From Chondrilla cf. caribensis (taxonomy: Eukaryota > Porifera > Demospongiae > Chondrillida > Chondrillidae): a DNA stretch of 40,000 nt. The translations under genes were made by a program, and so were the position numbers. The notes under the pieces were generated by a model. It was given only the letters and a program-made list of their open reading frames with translations. It was not told the origin of the DNA and searched no databases. Within the stretch, counting starts at the first letter, position 1, and the number at the start of each line of letters is the position of its first letter. This document shows, in pieces, positions 9,149-19,499 of the stretch. The DNA lies in NCBI GenBank assembly GCA_964020155.1, contig OZ026553.1, positions 783,318 through 823,317 on the forward strand, read 5' to 3'.

Positions 9149-10885
9149 ATGTCAGGTAATGGGCAAGAAGATTCTTCTGGAAGGAATCAAAACTCCTTTG
9201 CTCGTTTACCTTCCCGTGAAGAAGTATTAACTGTAAAAGAAACCTCTGGACTAGTTTCGAAGGATGTGCAGACATATTCCCACTCTTTCCAGGGAGAAAA
9301 ATACTTGTTTACTGACCCAATCCCAGAAGAGCTTGTCTGCTCAGTTTGTTACGAAATTTTGTTCAAGCCACACCAGACCATGTGCGGACATCTGTTTTGC
9401 AAGGGATGTCTGACCAAGGTCACTGGAAAGCCTCACATTAAGGTAAACGAGCGAGTCAGGTGTCCTTTTTGCCGCTCAGAAGGCCAACGGGTATTCAAAG
9501 ACAGACACATAGATCGCAAGGTGAAGAACCTGACCATTGAGTGCCCAAATACGCCCTGCTCCTGGAAAGGATCACTCTGTCATTTAGAACAACACAGAAA
9601 AGATGCCAAAGGATGTTGGTATGAAAACATTGCTTGCCCTAGAGGATGTAATATCAAAATTGCACGAAAAACACTTGAGAAGCACCAAAAAGAGGAGTGT
9701 CCCAAACGACGAGAAACATGCAAGCACTGTGGTTGGGCTGGGACACATGAAAGCATGCCAGATCACCACAAAGAGTGTCTGAGGTTCCCCATTACCTGCC
9801 CAAACAACTGCCCACAGAGTGCAATACCACGAGGGAAAATGAGTGAACACCTTCAAATATGTCCCAAAGAAAGGGTAGTTTGTTCAAGAGGATGCAGCAT
9901 GAAAGTGGCTCGTGAAGATCTCCTCACACATGAAACAAATAATTGTCCTAAACGCCTTGTGAAATGCGAGCATTGTACATCTGCCTTATTTTATGAAAAC
10001 ATGAAATCTCATAACAAAATATGTGCCAAATATCCAATTCCCTGTCTGAACAACTGTATGATTGGTACAGTACCACGTGATGGTTTGGAAAGACACCTAC
10101 AAACCTGCCCCAAGCAAAAGATAAAGTGTCTTTATCACAAAATAGGCTGCTCGGAAGCAATAGAGAGAGGTGAAGTAGAAGAACACGAAGATAAAGCACG
10201 AGAACACCACCTCCAACTATGTATGGAAATGATAACGCGGCTCAACGATACAGTTTCTGCTCTATCTACAATTGTTATGGATAATCGCTCACAGCCTACA
10301 CCAGATTCTGCACCTGTAGACATGAATCAATTACAAACAGGACAACCTTCAAATGTGAGCCATACACACATACCTCCTAAAATTACAAAACCAAAGCTAC
10401 CACTAATAACCAGGAATCGTCCCTGGCTGGAAAACTGCGGCCTGATTCCCATAATGCCTTGGGTTGTCAAAGTTAACAACTTCGATGAAAGAAAGAGAAA
10501 GAATGAGATGTGGAAGAGTGAACCCATATTTACGGAGAATAACGGGTACCAATTAGGCCTTCGGGTTTATCCAAATGCGTCCTCCCAGCAACATGTATCA
10601 GTTTACTGTCAATTGAGAAGTGGACCAAATGATGATCTCCTGTTGTGGCCTTTCAGAGGAACAATCAAATATTCCCTTCTCAACCAGGAAGAAAATACCA
10701 ACCACAAGAGTTACATCGTTGAATTTGGCTATGGCATATGCTCTGAAAGAGTTACTGATGGCAGCGGGCCAGGGAAAGGTGCTTCCCAATTTATCGCCCA
10801 TGAAAACTTAAATGGCAGAGGAATCACATACTTGGATAATGACTGCTTATACTTTTGTGTCGAACTTATCCGGCAAGTACCATAG
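9149..10885 (+). CDS. TRAF-like RING/expanded zinc-finger/MATH protein (gene C)
   Basis: Intronless, 578 aa. A 45-residue polar N-terminus leads into a RING with C64, C67, C79, H81, C84, C87, C105 and C108. The zinc-finger region (about 130-340) is longer than in the other paralogues because an approximately 80-residue module is present twice: about 163-243 and 245-326 both run from a Cys-x-x-Gly-Cys through CPKR and a C-x-x-C to a HLQ-C-P-K ending. A helix with HHLQLCMEM follows, then a Pro/Thr linker and the MATH domain from about 425 (PWVVKVNNFDERKRK, GYQLGLRVYPN, LLNQEEN, YLDNDCLYF). The start is the first ATG after an in-frame upstream break. The paralogue C' is at 19500. The likely role is a RING E3/adaptor; the extra fingers may extend binding specificity. 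Confidence 0.9.
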   Translation: MSGNGQEDSSGRNQNSFARLPSREEVLTVKETSGLVSKDVQTYSHSFQGEKYLFTDPIPEELVCSVCYEILFKPHQTMCGHLFCKGCLTKVTGKPHIKVNERVRCPFCRSEGQRVFKDRHIDRKVKNLTIECPNTPCSWKGSLCHLEQHRKDAKGCWYENIACPRGCNIKIARKTLEKHQKEECPKRRETCKHCGWAGTHESMPDHHKECLRFPITCPNNCPQSAIPRGKMSEHLQICPKERVVCSRGCSMKVAREDLLTHETNNCPKRLVKCEHCTSALFYENMKSHNKICAKYPIPCLNNCMIGTVPRDGLERHLQTCPKQKIKCLYHKIGCSEAIERGEVEEHEDKAREHHLQLCMEMITRLNDTVSALSTIVMDNRSQPTPDSAPVDMNQLQTGQPSNVSHTHIPPKITKPKLPLITRNRPWLENCGLIPIMPWVVKVNNFDERKRKNEMWKSEPIFTENNGYQLGLRVYPNASSQQHVSVYCQLRSGPNDDLLLWPFRGTIKYSLLNQEENTNHKSYIVEFGYGICSERVTDGSGPGKGASQFIAHENLNGRGITYLDNDCLYFCVELIRQVP

Positions 10886-12101
10886 AAACACGAAGATGGT
10901 CTTAATAATTGTAATTATTCTTACATCACACACTTACAGAATGTCAAACAACTTTGGAGTGTAACACATACAATGTAGCATCTTATATTAATGAATCTAT
11001 TAGACTAGTATGTATGTAATTTTCTCACTGTGTACTTTTACTGTACGATTGTTACTACGTAAACTGTATTAGAGACTTGTACAATATAATCATTTGGATA
11101 CAATTATTATAATATATATACCAAGTGTACACTACTATAATACATACAGTTTATACTAGATGACATTACAAATAGACTTATAACAATACACACATGAAGA
11201 TACACTGTTAATTTCTTGATTAATTGGAATTAAATGGCAAAGGAATTTATTACACTACAAGTGTTAGATAGACATGAATACATGGACAGTGAGTAATCAA
11301 CCAATTATACCTGCCCAACTGTGACATATGGATGTGAGTGAAGAATTAAGAGGTGAATTTGATATATTGCAAGGCTATATACGTACGTACTTGCAGAAAC
11401 ATTGTACATCCACATTGCTTTGTAATTTGCACAATTTAATCTTAAAAATCAAATGTTGTTTTGAATTTAATACCTACAACAAGACATCAGACACAGGCCA
11501 GGAGAGGAGGTAGTACTCTACACCTTGAAGCACAGATTTCCTAGTACACTATACATACCTAAACACTACATGAGTACAAAATGTACATACTGTATGTATG
11601 TACATCATTACATCACTGGTGTCTGATGTAGGGGAATTCCCCCTAACCTTCCATTTCAGTCCCACATAACATCCCATGGTACACATACCATGTGCAGTGA
11701 ATGCATCACACGACAACCGTACATTGTACCACTGTCACTCAAGACATCATTGAAAACTCCAAACTGTAGTTCAACAATGTGTTGATATTTATCATCAAAC
11801 ACTGCATTTACATACAAATGAAGTACACACATAGCGATAAAATTATATTAATTCATACTCCTTACTACAATAATAAAATATGTACAAACACAATGCAGAT
11901 ACTACAGTATGTTGTACACAATGCAGACACTACAGTAATACAGTCAAATCATTAAAACAACAATAATCACACGACATCCTCAGATTGGTTTACATGTGTT
12001 TTCAGATTCAATAAGATATAAGTAAACAGAGACTCAGTGTTAAATTCCAATACAACTTTACTCTATCTTTGTTCTAATTCTAATGCACTATTAATTGTAA
12101 G
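10886..12101. other. 3' flank of gene C, no gene seen
   Basis: AT-rich with several AATATA-type signals. About 10890-11560 aligns closely with about 21180-21850 downstream of C', marking one end of the segmental duplication. Beyond that, no feature is recognised. Confidence 0.5.
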
Positions 12102-12502
12102 TTATTCCACTTCAACCTTGAAGAACAAACAGTCATCCTTCAAGTACTGGCAATTTTGAAATTGTTTCTTGTCAAGGTCCTCATGACGAATGTACTTTGA
12201 GTTTCCCCGCCCTGTAGCTGACTCAGCTCCCAGTTCAATTTTGCAAATTTTACAATCTGCATCTTTGAATGTGGTCAATTCTGAATGACAAGTGCAATAA
12301 TTTAAAAGCATTCTTTACAGAAAATGTGTCCACATTGAGTTGTCTGCTGAGGTTCACCCAACAGTTCATGACAAATGGGGCACACAAGCTATTCTGGGAC
12401 TGGGTTTGGGGAAGAATACTCTTCTTTTTTGTAAAAAATAGAATACTTGCCCATTTTTAGTGATGAGCCTGTCCGATTTGGAATTATAATTTGCTTTGCC
12501 AT
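12102..12502 (-). pseudogene. Collapsed D-type TRAF pseudogene (RING half fused to MATH end)
   Basis: Read on the minus strand from ATG at 12502, the sequence follows the D' gene for about 65 codons through the first six RING ligands (CPICHELLGEP to CKEC). It then jumps near 12290-12310 straight to the last 60 or so codons of the MATH domain, ending in QYLKDDCLFFKVEVE and TAA. A Glu codon before the RING has become TAG. Zinc fingers and most of MATH are deleted. The upstream flank also matches that of D', so this is a DNA-level duplicate with an internal deletion, not a retrocopy. Confidence 0.85.
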
Positions 12503-12931
12503 ACTGAGAACAAGTAGTTATGGCCACACTAGGTCTTGAACAATGCCCTTCTTTCCCAAAAACCAACTGCGATGAATATTCATGAATGTAACTTTATTCA
12601 TAGGATTCAGAGTATGCATCTTTCATGGATTCCACACGTTTTATTAACTCTCTGTTGTGGATTGTCAAAGATGAGCAATTTCACAGCTAACACGAAATAC
12701 AGTGAATATTTGATAATTTTCACATAGGGTGTCAAATACGGTAAATCTTAATCCACTACCCGTAATACATGTTGAAGTAGATTGAATAATTATTACATCA
12801 AAGCAGACACATGCACCATTACACACTTAATCTACTGAGGTACACACAGGCAAAATGTGAATTCCTACATACAGTACAGAGTTGTACGTTCGATAGAGAT
12901 AAGACATGACTGCATACAAGTGTGTTAAGAG
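12503..12931. other. Spacer between D pseudogene and D', with duplicated promoter and an F-type MATH relic
   Basis: About 12503-12640 matches the 5' flank of D' (14318-14460), including the palindrome ATGAATATTCAT at 12572-12583. On the plus strand, about 12655-12705 matches the F gene near 3553-3605 (codons for WIVKMSNIPANTK, here frameshifted), so a small piece of an F-type MATH domain survives. No intact gene is seen. Confidence 0.6.
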
Positions 12932-14317
12932 TTACTTCAGCTTGATCATGAAAAACAAACAGTCATCTTTTAAATACTGCCAAATTTCAGACTTCCGAAG
13001 GCCAGTGTGAGAATAGAACCTTTGCTCTCCATATCCGGTGGCTGACTCTGCTCCTGATTCAATTTGGGTACAATCAAGATCGGCTGATTTGAAATTATTA
13101 TGATCAGAATGATGAAACTTGTCCTCGAGCTGATTGAGTAGAGTGACTTCAACAGTTTTGTCAAACGGCCATGATAGGATGTCATCGTTTGGTCCTCGTT
13201 GGAGAGCAGTGTATACTGAAATGTGATCTTTACCCTTCTCTCCATGGCCAGCAGCATAAACCCGTAGGTGGAATTTGTAACCAGTTTGTTTTGTGAAGAA
13301 CGGGTCACTTGTCCATCGCACACCGTTCTGTTTTTTCTTCTTACTGAACTGGTCAAAACGGATGATCCACGGCATGGAGGGGAAGAGCTTGGTGTTCTCA
13401 AGCCAAGGACGATTAACAAGTGAAAGGGGGCCAGTGCAAGAGGATGCAGAGGCAATAGTTGACGGACCTATTCTCTGCACTTCAATAAATGCCTGCGTGA
13501 GGAGGCTGACTCTAGCCAGAGCAAAATGAAGATGGGCATCTTGCGAACTTTTGTGATGATCTTCTGTTGTTTTTCTTTTAAACACTTCTCTGCATCCGAG
13601 GTCACTGTAAGTGCATTTTATTTCTTGCTCTGGACACTCTTGAAGATGACCCTCTACTTCTTGTACAGGGATGTTCTTCTTCCCACAGTTGTTTGGACAA
13701 GGAATGGGATATTTCCGACATTCTGAGTAGTGGTTGTTCATACTCTTGTGTGTCCCCAACCACTGGCAGTATTCACACTTCTTTAGTCGTAACAAACATG
13801 CATTCTTCCTGTGCTCTTCCAGGTACTTACGAATAACCTTCTCACCACATCCTAAGGTACAAAACACAGGCTCGTACTGGCAACCTTCACACCCTCTACC
13901 TGCCTTGTGGTCAGCCAAGTGACAGAGTGAGCCCTTCCACTTACAAGAACTATTGGTACAGAATACCTCAACATTTTTCACTCTACGATCTGCATTCTTG
14001 TCTTCGAACCAACCATCACAAGCAGTGCGGCAAGTGGGACATGTTACTGGTTGTTTGTGTAATGTACTTATCCTAACTGGCACAGAATCTTGAGATTCAC
14101 CTGTATGGACAAGTGCTATCAAGCATTCTTTACAGAAAATGTGTCCACATTGAGTTGTCTGCTGGGGTTCACCCAATAGTTCATGACAAATGGGGCACAC
14201 AAGCTCTTCTGGGGCTGGCTTTGGGGAAGAATACTCTTCTTTCTTGTAAAAAATAGAATACTTGCCCACTTTTAAAGATGAGTATGTATCTATTAGAATT
14301 ATACCTTTCCGTGCCAT
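12932..14317 (-). CDS. TRAF-like RING/zinc-finger/MATH protein (gene D')
   Basis: Intronless, 461 aa on the minus strand. The RING has C41, C44, C57, H59, C62, C65, C93 and C96, with one extra residue before the CGH motif compared with neighbours (TTQCGH). TRAF zinc fingers cover about 105-250, a helix with DAHLHFALARVSLLTQAF follows, and the MATH domain runs from about 306 to the end (PWIIRFDQFSKKKK, GYKFHLRVY, LLNQLEDKFHH, YLKDDCLFF). All family landmarks are intact. It is the best complete example of the D type; the gene at the left edge and two pseudogenes are its relatives. The role is inferred as a RING E3 or adaptor. The start is the first ATG of the frame, 76 bp downstream of a conserved palindrome. 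Confidence 0.9.
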   Translation of the reverse strand: MARKGIILIDTYSSLKVGKYSIFYKKEEYSSPKPAPEELVCPICHELLGEPQQTTQCGHIFCKECLIALVHTGESQDSVPVRISTLHKQPVTCPTCRTACDGWFEDKNADRRVKNVEVFCTNSSCKWKGSLCHLADHKAGRGCEGCQYEPVFCTLGCGEKVIRKYLEEHRKNACLLRLKKCEYCQWLGTHKSMNNHYSECRKYPIPCPNNCGKKNIPVQEVEGHLQECPEQEIKCTYSDLGCREVFKRKTTEDHHKSSQDAHLHFALARVSLLTQAFIEVQRIGPSTIASASSCTGPLSLVNRPWLENTKLFPSMPWIIRFDQFSKKKKQNGVRWTSDPFFTKQTGYKFHLRVYAAGHGEKGKDHISVYTALQRGPNDDILSWPFDKTVEVTLLNQLEDKFHHSDHNNFKSADLDCTQIESGAESATGYGEQRFYSHTGLRKSEIWQYLKDDCLFFMIKLK

Positions 14318-14392
14318 GATGAGAACAAGTAGTTATTGCCGCACTTGAACACGTCCTGAACAACGCCCTTCTTTCCCAAAAAAACAACTGCA

Positions 14393-14404
14393 ATGAATAT
14401 TCAT
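14393..14404. promoter_or_regulatory. Conserved 12-bp palindrome upstream of D'
   Basis: ATGAATATTCAT is a perfect palindrome 76 bp upstream of the D' start codon. It is repeated at 12572-12583, 70 bp upstream of the D pseudogene start. Conservation may only reflect duplication; a regulatory role is a guess. Confidence 0.3.
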
Positions 14405-14484
14405 AAATGTAACTTTATTCATAGGATTCGAAGTATGCATCTCTTATGGATTCCAACCATCTGTTGTTACAGCAGTGGATATAC

Positions 14485-14545
14485 ATATAGCAGAGCACTG
14501 GTGGAGTGTGGAGGCGAGTACAGAAGATGGTGGACACTTTGGGGT
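14485..14545 (+). pseudogene. Short relic of F-type 3' end
   Basis: A GCAGAGCAC...GTGTGGAGG...GGGGTGGAGA stretch resembles the F locus near 3825-3890. It is very short and diverged, so the assignment is tentative. Confidence 0.35.
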
Positions 14546-14666
14546 GGAGAGTGACAAAACTTTGGTCATGCAGTAGAGTACAGAAATAACGGTGAAACCA
14601 CTGTTCGCATTTCTTCAGAATACATGGTTCAGATAATGAGTATAATTTATTGTGCATGGTCGAAGA

Positions 14667-14833
14667 TCACCAACAGTATTTACAATTCATTGCTTGAAAC
14701 ACACATATGGTGCTATGATTGTCAAGATATTTTCTATTAATTTTGCCTTCAAACCAGCCATCACAAGAGGTACAACAAATGGGACACTTCACTGGTTGTG
14801 CGCATAATGTGCTCAATATCACTGGCACAAACT
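14667..14833 (-). pseudogene. D-type TRAF relic with internal deletion
   Basis: The minus strand encodes the second RING Cys pair in a context like D' (PVKCPICCTSCDGWFEGK), then jumps into the first TRAF zinc fingers (NRKYLDNH, CKYCW) and stops. The intervening zinc-finger start and all later domains are missing. It abuts the plus-strand A' relic at about 14834, so two opposite-strand fragments were joined there. Confidence 0.7.
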
Positions 14834-14834
14834 G

Positions 14835-15648
14835 ACATGTGGAGCAGGGTATTTGCTGGAAGAGACCATGGAGAAACACCTAGAAGAATGCATGGAACAA
14901 GAAATAGATTGCAGATAGATAAAGCAAAAGGGGTGTAGAGAAGGCGTGAAGAGGAAAGACTTCCAAAAGCACAAAGATGAGAAGAAGAATTTGCACCTGG
15001 CTTTGTCTCTTGAACAAGTGACTGTTTTGACACAATTGTTTTTAGATCGACAACCTGGATAGTCTGGAGGTGTGTACATGAATACATCCCTCCTTGGAGC
15101 TGTTCATTTCTGCCAACAACACTAATGACCACACCATGGATAATAAGAGTGGACAGCTTCAGTCAGAAAAAGAAAGAATATCAAAACCGTCCATCTTTTC
15201 TGACTCAGCCATTTCATATGGGAATAAAAGGATATAAAATGCAACTTTTCATCTACCCCAGAGGAGAAATACAGGAGCAGTCTGATTTTCTGTTGGTAAA
15301 AGTCATGTTAATAAGTGGTTCAAACGACCACCTGCTCCCCTGGCCATTTCACACGACGTTCCCCTCATACTTCTCAACTAGTTGGAAGACGCCCATCACT
15401 TCAAAATCAAACAAGAAACAGAAATACTTGATGTTCCAATAGGTCGGGTCACAAAACGTAAGGTGGCAGTTGGAAAAACAGTACACGCACACCACCAGGA
15501 TCTCACCTTCTCTCCGAAGGCAAACTGCCTCTACCTCAAGGATGACTGTCTCTACTTCAAGGTCGTGTCCAAAGGTTCAACAAGGAAGAAGACACCAACT
15601 TCTTTAATAATGCCACCTTTCGGTACCCTACAAGCCTTTTCAAGTTGA
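14835..15648 (+). pseudogene. Broken paralogue of gene A (A')
   Basis: Starting within the zinc fingers (equivalent to about 5230 in gene A), this copy follows gene A to its end, including the basic tail and TGA at 15646-15648. The RING and first fingers are absent. A TAG interrupts the zinc-finger part (about 14915), a one-base deletion near 15350 shifts the MATH frame, and a TAG at 15379-15381 replaces the Gln codon of the conserved LLNQ motif. Two frames of 105 and 88 codons survive. It precedes B' at the same spacing at which A precedes B. Confidence 0.88.
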
Positions 15649-15857
15649 GTACACACTAGTATATTGGAACATTTACTATTAATTTTACATGTACATACAT
15701 GTACAGTGTTCATGTATCCAATTTAATATATTCTGCAATATTTATGCCTCATAAGCTGTCATTTCATGCAATTATAAGAAGCCATTTATATATGCGTCAC
15801 TTCCTGAGAAAATCAAACATGTTCCGTATTCCCACGGTTATTTCCCACTGTATGAAA

Positions 15858-17276
15858 ATGGACGTTTGTTACAAGGGAAGAAAGTATCGCTTTCTACATC
15901 CTCCCGCTCCAGATTTCATCTGCTCCCTCTGTTCGCATATAGTTGTTGAGGCTCAAAGAACAATCTGCGGACACCTCTACTGTAAGCAGTGCCTGTATCA
16001 GGCGACTCGCGGCCAACGGGGGCAGTGTACGGCGTGTGGATCAACATTAACGCCCCCCTTCTTCTCCAACGATTCCCGGGTTGACAACCAAGTGAAGAAC
16101 CTTAAGGTACGATGCCCGAATTCGCCTTGTTCTTTAACCGGAAGCCTCGTTGATGTTGAAGACCACGTTGAAGCGAGATGTATTTTTCAGCGAATCTCCT
16201 GTCCTAATCAAGGCTGCGATCTCGCGTCTACGAGAGCTAAAGTCAACGAACACAAGTTAATGTCGTGTCCCTACCGCCAGTGCAGCTGTAGGTACTGCAA
16301 GACGCCGTGTATTTACAACCTATTACCCTCCCATTACCACCAGTGTCCCAGTTACCCCCTGTCCTGTCCCTATGGCTGCCCTCAATTCAACATACCGCGA
16401 GAAGAAATGGACAACCACTTGAAGGCCTGTCCCGAACAACCCGTCAAGTGTCCGTTCTATACTTTCGGTTGTCGGACGTACGTCGCTCGAAGGAAGCTGA
16501 AGTTCCACGAAGAGGAGGACAAGAATGCCCACCTCCGATTGTCGGTTGGCCACGTGGTCGAGTTGTCACAAACTGTCAACAATTTACAGACCTCTCAATT
16601 GGCGCCTAGTCAAAACACACCAACACAACAAAGTGCTTATTCCCAAACTAGGCAGTCTTTGTTCACGCCCAGGCAGACTGGAGAAGGACATTCTAGCACT
16701 GCTGGAGGTGAGAACAGAGTGCTTCAAGCTTCACAACAGGACCCTCTGTACAGCCCCTTACAAACCAGCAGAGAGCAGCTCATCCCTGAGCCGTCATGGT
16801 TGTGTAACACTGCACTGTTCCCTTCCATGCCGTGGATCGTAAAAATGGACAAATTTGAAGAAAACAGGGCCGTGAATGTGGACTGGACCAGCCCTCCCGT
16901 TTTCACAGATCCCACCAGCTACAAGTTTACCCTCACAGTAAACGCATTCGGCAGCGTCCTCCCTGGGTACATATCCATCTACCTTGCACTGATGAGGGGA
17001 CCGTGCGACAATATACTGCAATGGCCTTGTAAGAGGACCATTCGTGTGAGCCTCCTCAACCAACAGCAGGATGGCGGGCATCATTCACTCACCATAGACT
17101 ACAAGAAAGTCCCCCCCTACGTGTCATCACGAGTTGAAGCTTACAACTTCCAGAGAGGTACAGGATGGGGCGAGAGTCAGTTCATGTCTCATGATGAATT
17201 GAAGAGGAGAGACATCAATTGTCAGTATCTGAAGAACAACACTCTTTTCTTTAAAATCGAACAGGTGGTTGAATAA
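15858..17276 (+). CDS. TRAF-like RING/zinc-finger/MATH protein (gene B')
   Basis: Intronless, 472 aa from the same MDVCYKGRKY start as gene B, with which it is nearly identical over its length, promoter and 3' end. The RING has C22, C25, C37, H39, C42, C45, C57 and C60. TRAF zinc fingers, a Gln/Ser/Thr-rich linker and MATH (about 318-472) follow. Compared with B it keeps 18 more residues before MATH (around QDPLYSPLQTSREQL), lacks one Leu in the linker, and has Thr for Cys near the C-terminus (KNNTLFF). The open frame extends to 15699, but the TATA-like and CRE-like block at 15785-15800 favours the internal start. The stop overlaps AATAAA at 17272-17277. The role is as for gene B. Confidence 0.9.
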   Translation: MDVCYKGRKYRFLHPPAPDFICSLCSHIVVEAQRTICGHLYCKQCLYQATRGQRGQCTACGSTLTPPFFSNDSRVDNQVKNLKVRCPNSPCSLTGSLVDVEDHVEARCIFQRISCPNQGCDLASTRAKVNEHKLMSCPYRQCSCRYCKTPCIYNLLPSHYHQCPSYPLSCPYGCPQFNIPREEMDNHLKACPEQPVKCPFYTFGCRTYVARRKLKFHEEEDKNAHLRLSVGHVVELSQTVNNLQTSQLAPSQNTPTQQSAYSQTRQSLFTPRQTGEGHSSTAGGENRVLQASQQDPLYSPLQTSREQLIPEPSWLCNTALFPSMPWIVKMDKFEENRAVNVDWTSPPVFTDPTSYKFTLTVNAFGSVLPGYISIYLALMRGPCDNILQWPCKRTIRVSLLNQQQDGGHHSLTIDYKKVPPYVSSRVEAYNFQRGTGWGESQFMSHDELKRRDINCQYLKNNTLFFKIEQVVE

Positions 17277-18044
17277 AAAACATGTACGTTCACCAAGTTA
17301 GCAAACCTCATTCCCACAAATATTTGGACACTTAAGTGTTACATTTAAAATACATATAGCCGCAAATAATTCAACAGTTTTTTAATCAAATTGGAAACTT
17401 TATTTTTATTTTAAATTGAAGTTAAATTGAAATTGAATTTCAAATCAAAGTGCTTTTAAATTAACAAGTGATCATATAGTATGAATATTTACTGTGATAC
17501 AGTGTATGTATGTGAAGAATTGAAACTGATGGGACTGGTTATATGTAGTACGTGTATAAAACTGTAACACTCCTTAGGCTCCTACAATACCAACAACAGG
17601 TAGATAGCATATTTGCATATTGGAAAATAATCTAGGATACATATCCATCTTCACCCCAGTTTACATGCCATACACATGCAGGTGGAAGCAAGATATTTTG
17701 TGTCATTTGCTGAACATGTGAATGCCAGAATGTCAGGTAGGTACAATATTAGGGCTGGGATAGTGTCCAATAGAAATGTGAACATGGTCAACAGAGCGGC
17801 AACCTATGCTTGGTGTTAGAATAACACAATTCCTACTTAATAGTCCCAGTTATGCAAGAGCGGTGCTTTACGTACTTCGATCGAATCAATTAAGAAACAG
17901 ATTAAAAACACCACAATATGTGGTTTATTTGAATTGGATACGCAATCACCAAATGCATTTAGTACACAGTAATACATTAAACCATCTTTGACTTAAAGCA
18001 AGTTGGAAAGAATTTTAAACCGCTACTGTAACCTGGACAATGTG
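17277..18044. other. 3' flank of B', no gene seen
   Basis: The first part is similar to the 3' flank of gene B (7679 to about 8060). The remainder has no recognised feature up to the orphan B fragment. Confidence 0.45.
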
Positions 18045-18173
18045 ACAAGATTTGGAACAGGATGGGGTGAGGGTCAGTTCATGTCTCACAACGAATTGGA
18101 GAGGAGAGACACCAACTGTCAGTATTTGAAGAACAACTGTCTTTTCTTCAAAATTAAACAGGTGGTAGAATGA
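18045..18173 (+). pseudogene. Orphan 3' end of a B-type TRAF gene
   Basis: The frame from about 18051 encodes FGTGWGEGQFMSHNELERRD, then NCQYLKNNCLFFKIKQVVE and TGA at 18171-18173, which is the last 42 residues of gene B or B'. The following 45 bases also match the B 3' flank (ACATTCACAAAGTTAGCACA), so a third B copy once existed at the DNA level and only its end remains. Confidence 0.85.
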
Positions 18174-19499
18174 AAACACCACATTCACAAAGTTAGCACA
18201 CCTCAATCCTACAACTCTATCATAGTAATGACTGATTTTGTGTTGAATTGAATTTTAAAAGTAACTCAGTACTTATGTACTTCTATGAGCATATACACAC
18301 ATTTTTAACTTTGAGTTGAGAACTGAAGAAATGTCAATTAGCAATTAATCATGCCTGATTTGAATTATCAACAATATTATAATTAATGTAAGAGTACATA
18401 GAAGTTGGTATAAATACGTAGGAGAAAACAATATAATATAAACAGCTCGCATACTAAGTGAAGTGGACTCTCACCTATATCTGGCCCCAATGGGACCATG
18501 ACAAGGCAGGATAAGTGAAACTCCAAGAGCATGGGTCTACTGTACTTGAATAGTCTAAACACAAAATGATATGTACTGTTTATACATGTGGGCTTGGGTT
18601 TACAAAATAGAGTTTATCCTCTAAAAACGTGACTACTGCAGTGTGTAAACTCAAACAGATGTGAAAAATATGGATTTCACTTTTACCTCGACCCGTTTCC
18701 TATTTTTCAAAGAACGGTTACGTAAAATGCTCTATTGATTCGATGTCACTAACACCATTCATGATAACAATAACGGAAACACAGATTACATGCACAGAAA
18801 ACAGGGTAGGCCCTTATCACAAGGTCCATGTACATATTATATGTACCACAATTCTTGTCACTGTGTACTTCAACATGATACACATGATATCGCTACATGT
18901 ACACAATATACACCTCTGGCACCATCTTCCTTTTTGTAGTGTACATTTCCATTTTAAGTAGGGTCAGGTGTGGAGACACAAATTTGCAAACGCAGAAAGA
19001 TCAGAGGGAGACGAAAGGATCCCAAACATGTTTACAAATTCGAAACACAAAACAATGTTATAATAATCAATTTGTTTAATGAAATGACAACTGTAACAGC
19101 TGATAACTCTTTGGTTTGTGCCCTCAAGCCTGGTGTACAAAGGAAAACTGAAGGTGTTATTCTGGTACGATCACAATTGAATCTGTAATACTTGTGTGGT
19201 AGGGAGGGAATGGTATTCAATGACAACATGGCGATGCTCAGTGGAGCTTCTGCATGTGTTGTTTGGCAACCTGTGAAATTCTACTTGTAACTTAGATGCT
19301 GTTAATACACTATAGATAGATTAAAAATGAGCAGGTAGTGATGATGCTGGTTTACAAACTACCTGAATTTGGTGTATTGTACTGAATAAATTTGCATACA
19401 TGTAGTGTTATGAATGTGAATAATGTGATTATGCAATACTGGTACACGTCAGCATTCTCAGAACCGAAGAGACTTAGATTCTCCATTTTGAGAAGAATC
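18174..19499. other. Intergenic upstream of C', no gene seen
   Basis: No convincing coding sequence. About 19270-19440 matches the region upstream of gene C, but without the CA array. The frame of C' is open back to 19392, yet this extension corresponds to non-coding flank in gene C. Confidence 0.45.

Noticed and set aside
18460..18550. Further MITE copy
   Set aside because: A GTGGACTCTCACCTATATCT start and a CTACTGTA end are vaguely similar to the CAGTG family, but the ends do not pair and TA flanks are not convincing.
19392..19499. 36-codon N-terminal extension of C'
   Set aside because: It is homologous to the non-coding upstream sequence of gene C, which has no matching frame.
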